Assembly (NCBI GenBank): GCA_019279435.1
Contig: JAAALK010000082.1
Coordinates: forward strand, 81,936,989 to 82,000,988
Source: Zizania palustris
Taxonomy: Eukaryota > Streptophyta > Magnoliopsida > Poales > Poaceae
Length of the DNA: 64,000 bases
Reading direction: 5' to 3'
The translations under genes and the position numbers were made by a program. Position 1 is the stretch's first letter, and the number at the start of each line of letters is the position of its first letter. This document shows, piece by piece, positions 10,760 to 20,347 of this stretch. The notes beneath the pieces are model-generated. The model ran no database searches and had not been told where the DNA came from. It worked only from the letters and a program-made list of their open reading frames with translations.

Positions 10760-12354
10760 CTAAAAAGGATACACAACTCCCAAATCCCCTCGCAAACGCT
10801 CAAAAGTAGACTGATCTAGGGGTTTGTTAAAGATATCAGCCAACTGCTGATGGGTATCAACATGAATAAGATCAATGACCCCTTTCTCATATTGATTCCT
10901 TAGAAAGTGAAAGCGCACATCAATGTGTTTGGTTTTTGAATGAAGACATGGGTTTTTCCCTACACTAATTGCACTAGTGCTATCACAAAACAAAGGAACT
11001 CTTGAAGGGAAGAAAATCCCCAAATCCTGCAAAGTAGAAATCATCCAAACCAACTGAGAACAGCAGCTAGTAGTAGCTACATACTCAGCCTCAGTAGTAG
11101 AAAGCACAACTCCAGATTGTTTTCGAGAAGACCATGAAACAAGTGAAGAACCAAGAAGCTGGAAAGTACCTGAAGTCGACTTGCGATACAGCCGGCACCC
11201 ACCAAAATCAGCGTCCGAAAAACCCGCTAAATCAAGAGACGATGATGCAGAATAATAAAGACCTAAATAAGGAGCATAAGTAAGATACCTAAAAATACGC
11301 TTCACAGCCTGCCGGTGAGATGCGCGTGGCGAAGACTGAAAACGCGCGCACACACCCACAACAAACTGAATGTCCAGTCTCGTCGTAGTCAAGTATAGCA
11401 GCGATCCGATCATCCCTCGATACTCTCTCTCATTTACCTTGATGCCGTCCTCATCTTGTCTAGACCTCCACATGTACCCATTGGGGTCATCTGTGGCTTT
11501 AGCTCTCCACCAAAGTCAAATTTCTTTAGCATGTCCCGTGTATACTTACCCTGATGGATGAAAATGCCGTCCTTGGTCTGCTTGATCTGGAGCCCTAAAA
11601 AGTACTTGAGTTCTCCCATGAGACTCATCTCAAACTCGCTATGCATCTGCTCAGAAAACATGGATACAAGCTCATTAGTAGAACCACCAAAAATTATATC
11701 GTCCACATAAATCTGAGCAACCAATAAGTCTGCGCCATCTCTAAGCAAGAAAAGAGTCTTATCCACAGAACCCATCACAAAACCTTTATGCAACAAGAAC
11801 TGCTTCAGGCGATCATACCAAGCCCTGGGGGCCTGCTTCACACCATATAAAGCCTTCTGCAACTTGTAAACATGTCGTGGAAATTTAGGGTTCTCAAAAC
11901 CGGGGGTTGCTTAACATAGACCTCCTCTATATACCCGTTTAGGAACGCACTTTTGACATCCATTTTATAAAGCTTAAAACCTTTAGAAGCAGCAAAGGCC
12001 AAAAGAATACGAATGGACTCAAGGCGAGCAACAGGGGCGAAGGTCTCTTCAAAATAAATACCTTCTTTTTGACAAAAACACTGTGCCACTAATCGAGCTT
12101 TGTTATGCACCACAACACCATCTTCTCCTTATTTGTTCTTAAACACCCACTTGGTGCCTATGGTGTTGCATCCATGTGGCAGCTCAACTAGTGTCCAAAC
12201 CAGATTCCGAACAAAATTTTCAAGCTCTTCTTGCATGGCGTTTATCCAATTTGAATTGGAAAGAGCATGAGAAACGTCTCGAGGCTCAAAAGTAGCAACA
12301 AAAGCAGACTCAGCAAACATAGCAAGAGACCAACTAAAGACCATAACCGTAAGA
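10760..12354 (-). pseudogene. SIRE-A reverse transcriptase and RNase H (broken)
   Basis: Reads leftwards from the CRM-like insertion at 12355. RT begins with SNWINAMQEELENFVRN (about 12260) and GTKWVFKNK (12130), continues with ARLVAQCF, APVARLESIRILLAFA and DVKSAFLNGYIEEVYVKQPP (12113-11890), then YGVKQAPRAWYDRLKQF and the catalytic YVDDIIFGGSTN (about 11712-11680). RNase H (11473-10760) has RPD-like TTRLDIQFVVG, LAGFSDADFGG, STTEAEYVAT and KTKHIDVRFHFLRNQ. An in-frame stop follows GTKWVFKNK, and there are frame changes near 11890 and 11450. Not translatable as one protein. Confidence 0.88.
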
Positions 12355-13264
12355 TGATGGGGGATTGGTCCTGATCTTCCGCTAGGTAAAGGATAACTTG
12401 GGTTGGTAGAGAATCTCGACGTTGGCGATCCAAGGCTCCGGTCCGGCGGATCAAAACCTTGCAATCGTTACACCACTGTCTCCGTTGGTTATCAACCACG
12501 CAGGACGCGATTGACCTCGCCACGAAGGCTAATTCCTGCAAGCGAACCCAAGAACACAAGCAAGAACAAGAAGGATACAAGTCGAATGCCAAATCACAGA
12601 CAAACGATGAAAAGGTGAGGTTTCACAAACGCCTATGCAGCAGCCAATCGGTCCGGTGCAAGGGGCGGGATCTAAACACACAAGTGTAGATGCAAACAAA
12701 GAAAAACCTAACCCTAAAGGCGGCTGGCGTGAGTATATAAGGCGTGGGCAGCCTGTGGAAGGTGTACAGACTTGGGCTGTGTGCTAGAAGACGTACAGAC
12801 TCGGACTATGGTCCAACACGGGCCAATTCTGTCATGCAGGACTGTTTTAAACACACAGGATGGCTCGAGACTCCAAATGAGGTTAAACCAACGCCAAAAG
12901 ATCCATCTTCTCCTTAGCTTTCCAAAAAGTCCAAGAACGCACCAATCGGACTTCGTATGAGGACGTTATGCCCATTTGGTGCATGGTGGTCGATGTAGTC
13001 CGAACCAGCGAATTCTTGACTTCAATTCATCCATGCGACTCCGTCTTCAACTCAAACTCTTCTATTCCATCTCCCATGTTCCTAAGCAACAAAATATCAC
13101 TAGTATTCAGTAGCATCCCGTCCAAACAAATATTAACATAGTTGCTAAGGAAAGAATTAACCTCATGGTTCAAGCGACGGGCACGGGCGCGTGTGATTGG
13201 TCCTTGTAATTGAATTGTATGTGGAGGCTCCATGTGTGTATCATGTGAAGTGATGTCCTCATCA
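12355..13264 (-). repeat. CRM-like element 3' LTR
   Basis: 910 bp, tgatggggga to gtcctcatca. It matches 16949-17868 and the solo copy 29686-30596. A minus-strand TATA (cttatatactcacgcc, near 12735) gives the sense direction. The frames read from it (for example 12592-12242) are chance ORFs running into SIRE-A sequence. Confidence 0.92.
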
Positions 13265-13275
13265 TCCTCCCCCTC
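13265..13275 (-). other. Polypurine tract of the CRM-like element
   Basis: On the minus strand agagggggagga directly precedes the 3' LTR. This is the usual position and composition of the plus-strand DNA primer in LTR elements. Confidence 0.8.
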
Positions 13276-13299
13276 TTGAATTGGAGTTGTCCTCGACTA

Positions 13300-13407
13300 A
13301 AGCTCATCGTCATCTCCCAAATAGGGCTTTAAATCTGAAATGTTAAATGTGGGACTAACCCCAAAAACTGCAGGCAACTCAAGTTTATATGCATTATCAT
13401 TGATCTT
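13300..13407 (-). pseudogene. Detached integrase C-terminal tail of the CRM-like element
   Basis: The frame of the 781-codon ORF continues for 36 codons past its stop (13408-13410) to a second stop at 13297-13299. It contains INDNAYKLELPAVFG, SPTFNISDL and KPYLGDD. This is the tail that normally closes the chromoviral integrase (CR-like region), cut off by one nonsense codon, probably Glu to TAG. Too short for routine ORF finding. Confidence 0.75.
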
Positions 13408-15753
13408 CTAAAGCACACGGAAAGAACCATCAGCACGGGGCATTAATTTAGACTTTCTCAAATCAGGAAAACGATCCTTGCGCAAATGCAACCAAACAAG
13501 TTCACCCGGTTCAAATGTTATCTCTTTTCTACCCTTACTACCATAAGCACGATATTTCTCATTCATTTTCTCTATGTTTGCTTTAGTAGTTTCATGCATT
13601 TTAAGCAATAATTCAGCACGTGTAGTTGCATCAAAATTCAATTTTTCAGATGGTGGCAATGGTAGCAAATCAATAGGAGCACGCGGATTAAAGCCATAGA
13701 CCACTTGAAACGGACTTACCTTAGTAGTGGAGTGTACTGACCTATTATATGCAAACTCAATATGAGGTAGACACTCTTCCCAGAGCTTCAAGTTGGTCTT
13801 CAAAACAGCCCTCAACATGGTGGACAATGTGCGGTTGACGACCTCCGTTTGCCCATCCGTTTGGGGGTGACAAGTAGTAGAAAACAGCAGCTTCGTCCCC
13901 AACTTATGCCACAACGTCCTCCAAAAATGACTTAAAAATTTAGCATCACGATCTGAAACGATGGTATTGGGAACTCCATGCAAGCGTACGACCTCTCTGA
14001 AAAACAAATCAGCAACATTTGTAGCGTCGTCGCTCTTGTGACAAGGTATAAAATGCGCCATTTTAGAGAACCGATCTACCACCACAAAAATACTATCCCT
14101 CCCCCTCCTAGTTCTAGGTAATCCTAACACAAAATCCATAGAAATATCCTCCCAAGGTACACTAGGAACGGGCAGAGGCATATAAAGACCATGTGGGTTT
14201 AGACGGAACTTAGCTTTATTGCAAGTAGTGCATCGTGCCACATAGCGCTCAACATCTCGTCTCATCCTAGGCCAATAGAAGTGTGTGGACAGCACATCTT
14301 CGGTTTTCTTTGATCCGAAATGACCCATCAAACCACCACCGTGTGCTTCCTGCAATAACAACAAGCGAAGAGAGCTAGCCGGCACGCATAACTTGTTAGC
14401 ACGAAAAAGATATCCATTATTCAGCACATATTTGTTCCAAGCACGGTCATTTGTACAATTTGCAAAAGCATCTTTGAAGTCCAAATCAGTAGCATACATG
14501 TCCTTCAATGTTTCTAAACCAAAGATCTTATAATCAAGTTGAGAAAGCAATGTATAACGTCTAGATAAGGCATCAGCAATCACATTATCCTTCCCTTTCT
14601 TATGCTTAATTATATATGGAAAAGTTTCAATAAATTCTACCCACTTAGCATGTCGTTTATTCAGATTTTCTTGACTACGTATATGCTTCAATGCTTCATG
14701 ATCCGAATGAATAATAAATTCCTTAGGCAAAAGGTAATGTCGCCAAGTTTCAAGCACACGCACTAAGGCATATAATTCCTTATCATAGGTAGAATAATTC
14801 AACTGTGGACCATGTAATTTCTCACTAAAATAGGCCACGGGTTTACCTCCTTGTAGCAGCACACCTCTTATTCCAAAACCACTAGCATCACATTCTAACT
14901 CAAAAGGCTTACTGAAATCGGATAGCTGAAGTAGAGGTGCATGTGTAAGACGATCTTTGAGTGTGGCAAAAGCTTGTTCTTGTGCTGGCTCCCAAGTAAA
15001 CGTAACTCCTTTCTTGGTCAACTCAGGTAAAGGACCGGCTATGGTGCTGAAATCTTTCACAAAACGCCGGTAGAATCCTGCAAGACCAAGAAAACTACGT
15101 ACTACAAGGTTAGTTTTAGTTGCAAGCATGACACGTCCTTTCAGATTAATAACTTGTGATGAAGAAGGAGAAACAACTTTATATTTTTGTTGCCTCGAAA
15201 GTGTTTTAGCTACTTGCTGATTTTCAGAAGGTTGTTTGCTTTTTTGTGCGTCCCTAGCATGCTTTTCTTGTTCAAATTTCACAATTTCAGCAGGAGTCAT
15301 AGGAAGCAATGTAACTTTCTTTCCTTTATACATAAATGTGTACTTATTGCTCCTACCATGGTGTGTAGCATCAGTATCATACTCCCAAGGTCTACCAAGT
15401 AACAGAGAACATGCTTGCATTGGTACTACATCAAATTCAGCAACTCCGACATATGTACCAATGGAAAATTCGATGTGAGCAGTTTGTGTTACCTTGACCT
15501 TACCGCTATTGTTGAACCATTGCACGTGGTAAGGGTGTGGATGCGCACGTGTGGGAAGTTGAAGCTTCGTTACCATGTCGTGGCTCACCAAATTGTTGCA
15601 ACTACCGCTATCGATGATGACACGTACACGACGGTCATTGACGAGGAAGAAGGTCTGAAACAGATTATTCCGTTGTGCCTGGTCATCCTTGTCCATGTGA
15701 GTGCTCAAAACACATTGTACAATAAGTGCTTGGGTACCGTTGTTATCTGCCAT
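13408..15753 (-). CDS. CRM-like PR-RNase H-integrase polyprotein, RT deleted in frame
   Basis: 781 codons from ATG at 15753. Retroviral-type protease around residues 30-125, catalytic D48-S-G. Linker 150-215. At about residue 205-218 the sequence passes straight to SFLGLAGFYRRFVKDFS, which normally follows reverse transcriptase; the fingers, the LDLRSGYHQ region and YxDD are all missing, yet the frame is kept. RNase H: D289, E326, D351, D394. Integrase: HHCC finger H471, H478, C508, C511; catalytic D540, D601, E637 with 35 residues between the last two. GPY/F-like C-terminal segment to residue 781, where a nonsense codon removes the last 36 residues. No gag lies upstream. The enzymes look chemically complete for PR, RH and IN; activity is unproven. 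Confidence 0.9.
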   Translation of the reverse strand: MADNNGTQALIVQCVLSTHMDKDDQAQRNNLFQTFFLVNDRRVRVIIDSGSCNNLVSHDMVTKLQLPTRAHPHPYHVQWFNNSGKVKVTQTAHIEFSIGTYVGVAEFDVVPMQACSLLLGRPWEYDTDATHHGRSNKYTFMYKGKKVTLLPMTPAEIVKFEQEKHARDAQKSKQPSENQQVAKTLSRQQKYKVVSPSSSQVINLKGRVMLATKTNLVVRSFLGLAGFYRRFVKDFSTIAGPLPELTKKGVTFTWEPAQEQAFATLKDRLTHAPLLQLSDFSKPFELECDASGFGIRGVLLQGGKPVAYFSEKLHGPQLNYSTYDKELYALVRVLETWRHYLLPKEFIIHSDHEALKHIRSQENLNKRHAKWVEFIETFPYIIKHKKGKDNVIADALSRRYTLLSQLDYKIFGLETLKDMYATDLDFKDAFANCTNDRAWNKYVLNNGYLFRANKLCVPASSLRLLLLQEAHGGGLMGHFGSKKTEDVLSTHFYWPRMRRDVERYVARCTTCNKAKFRLNPHGLYMPLPVPSVPWEDISMDFVLGLPRTRRGRDSIFVVVDRFSKMAHFIPCHKSDDATNVADLFFREVVRLHGVPNTIVSDRDAKFLSHFWRTLWHKLGTKLLFSTTCHPQTDGQTEVVNRTLSTMLRAVLKTNLKLWEECLPHIEFAYNRSVHSTTKVSPFQVVYGFNPRAPIDLLPLPPSEKLNFDATTRAELLLKMHETTKANIEKMNEKYRAYGSKGRKEITFEPGELVWLHLRKDRFPDLRKSKLMPRADGSFRVL

Positions 15754-16934
15754 GTTAGTGAAAAGACAAACAACAAAGAATAATCCTTATGGAATGCAAC
15801 TAGGTGGGGTGGTGGTGTGTGGTGGAAGCAATCCGTCAAGCGCGTTACCCACGCTTGCAAGTGTTCTTACCACGCCGCAGTGAGGTCACCGGCCTACAGG
15901 TGATGAACCAAGTGGAGGGTGGTGTGCAATTTCAAGAAAATGAACCTGTCCTGACCAAGAGAAAGGTGTAGCTTGGAAGGCAAAGTGAGTAGCAAGGATT
16001 AGCGATAGTAATAACAGTTAAACCAAGTTCAATAAGTGTTCCCTAGTACTCGTCAAAGTTGCTGGCCTTAGTGCTCCCAATGTGAAAATTCAAGCAATAG
16101 AGGGAAACTATGTGCCCAAAACTCAAATGGAAGCAATAACAGGCCAAATTCAGCTCTCTGCGGATCGGACAAGGGATCGGACAAGAGATCGGACAAGGGA
16201 TCGGACAAGCAGAATTTGCTGCTGCCGCTGATCGCACAAGGGATTGGACAAGAGATCGGACAAGGGATCGGACAAGAGATCGGACAAGGGATCGGACAAG
16301 AGATCAGACAAGCAATGGACAGGACCGGTTCTTCTTTTTTTTGTTTTTTTTTCTCTCTTTTTTTTCACTCTATTTTTTTTGAACAAGGATGACCAGAGAT
16401 GCAACCAAAAAAATTGGCACCTAGAACTGAGGTGGGATGTGGTTCACAAAAATTCAACAAGTTCGCTGAACGACGAGCAAAACCTTTGACCAATTTTTTC
16501 TTTATCTTCCTGATTTTTTTTGGCGATTCTGGTGAGGGCTAACAGGGGAACCAAATTAGGGTACCCCCCAAATGGGGTCAGGAAGACGCTCAAAAAATTT
16601 CAGATTTTTCTGCCAAACGAGCGAAAAGTTATGCCTGTTTTACCGAAGGGGGGTCACAAAGACTCGATGTGGAAAACGAGTAGGGTTGTGGAGGGGGGTT
16701 TTTTTCGGATGGGGAATTTTTTTGAGACACAAGACCAACTACTACTCAAACAACACAAAGGGATTACTAAACCAGCACCAAGACTCGACCAAGAACACAA
16801 ACTCAACAAGGTTAAAAACTGAAATTAAAATCGCAAGGCACAAAGGGGTTCTCGGTGGGGATTTTTTTTGTGAGGGTTTTCTGGACTCTCGGTAGAAATA
16901 AAAGTAGATCGAGATTACCTAACGGGAAACCTTC
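15754..16934 (-). other. Leader of the CRM-like element (gag absent)
   Basis: 1.2 kb between PBS and the protease ORF. No minus-strand frame shows a gag capsid core or a CCHC knuckle. It has poly-T/A runs (16320-16380), 12-bp repeats (16163-16312) and G-rich patches near 16650-16710. Gag normally fills this space, so it was deleted or replaced. Confidence 0.75.
16163..16312. repeat. 12-bp tandem repeats (gatcggacaagg/a) in the CRM-like leader
   Basis: Units of gatcggacaagg alternating with gatcggacaaga form two blocks, 16163-16209 and about 16230-16312, separated by a short spacer (gcagaatttgctgctgccgc). Copies on the right are slightly diverged (gattggac, gatcagac). On the minus strand it reads as the four-residue repeat SDPL/C-P-I-P in different frames. 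No CRISPR-like spacers are present. Confidence 0.9.
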
Positions 16935-16946
16935 GCTCTGATACCA
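16935..16946 (-). other. Primer-binding site of the CRM-like element (initiator tRNA-Met)
   Basis: The minus strand reads tggtatcagagc two bases inside the 5' LTR. This is the classic plant PBS matching the 3' end of initiator tRNA-Met, and it fixes the leftward orientation of the element. Confidence 0.92.
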
Positions 16947-16948
16947 AC

Positions 16949-17868
16949 TGATGGGGGATTGGTCCCGATCTTCCGCTAGGTAAAGGATAGCTTGGATTGG
17001 TGGAGAATCTCGACGTTGGCGATCCAAGGCTCCGGTCCAGCAGATCAAAACCTTGCAATCGTTACACCACTGTCTCCGTTGGTTATCAACCACGCAGGAT
17101 GCGATTGACCTCGCCACGAAGGCTAATTCCTGCAAGCGAACCCAAGAACACAAGCAAGAACAAGAAGGATACAAGTCGAATGCCAAAACACAGACAAACG
17201 ATGAAAAGGTGAGGTTTCACAAACGCCTATGCAGCAGCCAATCGGTCCGGTGCAAGGGGCGGGATCTAAACACACAAGTGTAGATGCAAACAAAGCAAAA
17301 CCTAACCCTAAAGGCGGCTGGCGTGAATATATAGGGCGTGGCAGCTTGTAGAAGGCGAACAGACAACCTGTAGAAGGTGAACAGACTCAGACTATGGGCC
17401 AACTCAGTACAAGGTCCAACTCGGCCCAATTCTGTCACGCAGGACTGTTTCAAACACACAGGACGGCTCAAGACTCCAAATGAGACGGAACCAACAGAAA
17501 ACGATCTGTCTTCTCCTCAGCTTTCCAAAAAGTCCAAGAACGCGTCAATCGGACTTCATATGAGGAAGTTATGCCCATTTTGGTGCATGGTGGTCGATGT
17601 AGTCCAAACCAGCGAATTCTTGACTTCAAATCATCCATGCGACTCCGTCTTCAACTCCAACTCTTCTATTCCATCTCCCATGTTCCTAAGCAACAAAATA
17701 TCACTAGTATTCAGTAGCATCCCGTCCAAACAAATATTAACATAGTTGCTAAGGAAAGAATTAACCTCATGGTTCAAGCGACGGGCACGGGCGCGTGTGA
17801 TTGGTCCTTGTAATTGAATTGTAGGTGGAGGCTCCATGTGTGTATCATGTGAAGTGATGTCCTCATCA
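16949..17868 (-). repeat. CRM-like element 5' LTR
   Basis: 920 bp, tgatggggga to tcctcatca. It is near-identical to the 3' copy, with small indels near 17340-17400. Minus-strand TATA: ccctatatattcacg near 17330. TSD taaga follows at 17869. Confidence 0.92.
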
Positions 17869-17873
17869 TAAGA

Positions 17874-19545
17874 TCACCGATGATGAGCTCTGAAGGGTGA
17901 TCACGCTGAACTGCTCGGGATCCTAGGTGATCTGAACTCACCTCACTAGAGTCAGCAACTAGCTCCTCTGGACTCAGCTGAGAAGTCATCTCACCGGAGT
18001 CATCACCTGGCACCTCTCGACTCGGCTGAGGAGGCTTAATCGAAGTAGAAGGAGTAATTAGAGGTCCGTCCTCATCTTCAGTCGAAGTCTCAAAAGGTGT
18101 GGGGTCTGTAGGCGGTGCAGAGGGCCCACCGTCATCATCAGCATGAGTGTCATCATCTTCCTCGAAGATGGACTCTCCAAGCTCATCATCTCCAGAAAGT
18201 TCAAAAGAAGGAGTCGGCGAGGGCAAAGACTCATCAAAAGAAACCTCCCAAGTCTTGACAAGCATTTGAGAGTCTAGGTTCCAAACACGAAAGCCTCGTG
18301 AATGCAAAGCATAACCAAGAAAGACTCCATCCCAGCAACAAGACTCAAACATGTCCAAATGCCCTCCCTTCTTAAGCACAAAGCACTTGCATCCAAAAGC
18401 TCGCAAGTGACTCACCTTGGGCTATCTACCAAACCGTAACTCATATGATGTCTTACCTAAGTAAGCTCTAAGGAAAATGCGATTGGCAAGATAGCAAGCT
18501 GTGTTTATTGCTTCATCCCAAAAATGCATAGGAGTCCTATGCTCATCAAGCATCGTCCTGGCCATCTCGACAAGCGTGCGGTTCTTTCGTTCCACAACGT
18601 TGTTTTGTAGGGGAGTGTAAGGAGCAGAGAACTGATGATCAAGACCCTGATCACTACAGAAACTAACGAACTAAGAGTTCTTAAACTTAGAGCTGTTGTC
18701 CGAACGAATTGCTCACATCAGACCATTATTCTTGTTCTTCAGCTTCAAAATCAGGTCATGAACATATTGAAAAGTCTCATCCTTAGACTCTAGAATGTAA
18801 ACCCACAAGAATCGAGAAAAATCGTCAACTATTACAAGGGCGTACCACTTCCCACCGACTGAGCGTACTCGAGCTAGACCTACTGTATCCATGTGCAGCA
18901 GCTCTCCCGGGTACGAAGTCATCACCTGAGTCACAAGTGCGTGAGAAGCGGCATCCATTTTCCCATGACGATAAGGATGACAAACTAGATCCTTCTCCAT
19001 CTTAAGCTTAGGCAATCCTCGGATAAGATCCATAGAACTCAATCTATCAAGCAAATCAAAGCTCAGATGACCTAACCTTCTATGCCACTTCCATAGCTCA
19101 GAGGAGGATCCGGCCATCAGACAGTGAGAAGGGCCAGAAGAACTAGAGAAATCAATACGAAAAACCTTACCGAAAGGTAAGATCCGGCAGACTAAAGATA
19201 CTCTAGAACCAACAACAGAAGACATGCCCTTATTAAAGCGCACTTCAAAACCATCCTCAAGTAGTTGCAAAACAGAAATTAGATTAAAGTTCAGATTTCC
19301 AACTAAAGCAACATTCTTCAAAGAGAAATAATCAGAAATATGAATCGACCCGATACCTTGTACCTTCCCTTGACCCCTGTTCCCGAAAGTGATGTATTCC
19401 TTGGAGCTCGGGGGAGTGAGACTGGAGAACCATCTGCGGTGTCCCATCATATGGTGAGAACATCCTGAATCCATGATCCATACGTCCTCCAGTCCTCGAT
19501 CCTACAAGATCAATGGTCATGAGTGGGAGCAAATGGTAGACCACC
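17874..19545 (-). pseudogene. SIRE-A protease and integrase (broken)
   Basis: Reads leftwards. Copia protease: MDSGCSHHMMGHRRWF (19474), catalytic DSG. GAG-pre-integrase finger WKWHRRLGHLSFDLL (19100); its CxxC is spoiled (CHPYRH; SIRE-B keeps CHPCRH). Integrase core: first Asp in LLHMDTVG (18893), then a stop where SIRE-B continues into the SDN motif, and ERKNRTLVEMA (about 18590) with the catalytic Glu. The C-terminal region with CKCFVLKKGG and FLGYALHSRGFRVWNL (18390-18290) leads to an acidic Ser/Pro linker (18200-17880). It is cut at 17868 by the CRM-like element and resumes as RT at 12354. Several in-frame stops. Confidence 0.87.
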
Positions 19546-20347
19546 AGGTCTAGCAAAAGTACTAAACTAGTGTCGAGCCATCTGCTCATAAGTAGGAAAG
19601 CACAAGGAATCATATGAGTCTGGAACAAAACGTTGCTCAAAGTGCGGTCCTATGTTCTGCCTAAAATCATGGTCACGAGGTCCAAAAACGTATCCATGAT
19701 GATCTGGAAATCTGCCGGAACGAAAACCACCCTCCGGAGCACGGGTCATGAAAACTGTCTCCTCTACCACCACCTACCCGACGTGGCCTGGCCTCTAGCC
19801 TCTCTCTATGTGGAGGAACTCTCTGTCTAACACCCTGCTGGTAGAACTGCTCCTGCCCACCTCGAGCTCTCTCTTCTCGCTTATCCCGCTTCTTCCTGAA
19901 GCAAAACTCCTCAAGATGCACGTCTCTTTGACAAAACTAACAGTGATTGGTAGGCTTCTTGGGATGTGGTTGAGGCTTGGGATTCTTAGGCTTGGTGGTG
20001 TTGGGTGTAGCCACTTTGGTGTGAGAGGGTCCCGGTAAAGAATCAAGAGAAGTGTGGAGAGTTTTAGGCTTTGGGACCCAGATTTGCTTCTTAGGTGGTG
20101 CTTTAGGTTGTTCTTCGAACACTCCATCCTTGGGCTGACTATCCTTAAAGGACTCAGTGGAGTGAGTCTTGGGATATATCTGTTCGGGAGTCATCTTACT
20201 CCACTCCACTGCTCGGCTAATGGCACTCTCAAAATCTGTCGTGTTATAGGTGTAACCTACCCCAAACCCATCCTGTCTCTTGAACTGCTAGATCATCATG
20301 CCGAGCTATGGCTCTCTGGCACTAATCCATCTCAGGATCTGACGGAG
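19546..20347 (-). pseudogene. SIRE-A second zinc-knuckle region of gag
   Basis: Between the coiled-coil gag part and protease. Frame pieces 20209-19937 (Pro/Lys-rich, KPKTLHTSLDSLPGPSHTK) and 19921-19673 (CQRDVHLEEFCFRKKRDKREERARGG) contain the second CCHC knuckle. It is intact in SIRE-B (CVFCQRDGHLKEFC) but here has a stop inside CxxC and Gly to Val. Arg/Gly-rich sequence follows (RPRRVGGGRGDSF). Typical of SIRE-lineage gag; non-functional here. Confidence 0.75.

Larger units (their letters stand above)
12355..17868 (-). mobile_element. CRM-like chromovirus lacking gag and RT, TSD taaga
   Basis: 5514-bp Ty3/gypsy element inside the coding region of SIRE-A. LTRs are at 12355-13264 and 16949-17868, with TSD taaga at 12350-12354 and 17869-17873. 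PBS complementary to initiator tRNA-Met is at 16935-16946; PPT is at 13265-13275. Internal sequence from right to left: non-coding leader with 12-bp repeats, then one ORF 15753-13408 for protease, RNase H and integrase. The integrase C terminus (RFPDLRKSKLMPRADG, then INDNAYKLELP) resembles the CRM/centromeric chromovirus clade. Gag and the catalytic part of RT are absent, so it needs partner proteins to move. The LTRs have diverged by a few percent by eye. Confidence 0.9.

Noticed and set aside
12242..12618. ORFs repeated at 16812-17283 and 29615-29949 as a conserved small gene
   Set aside because: They recur only because they lie in copies of the CRM-like LTR, on both strands, with stops differing between copies.
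16163..16312. CRISPR-like array
   Set aside because: Repeats are contiguous 12-bp units without unique spacers, in a plant retroelement; the same reasoning applies to 49505-49870.
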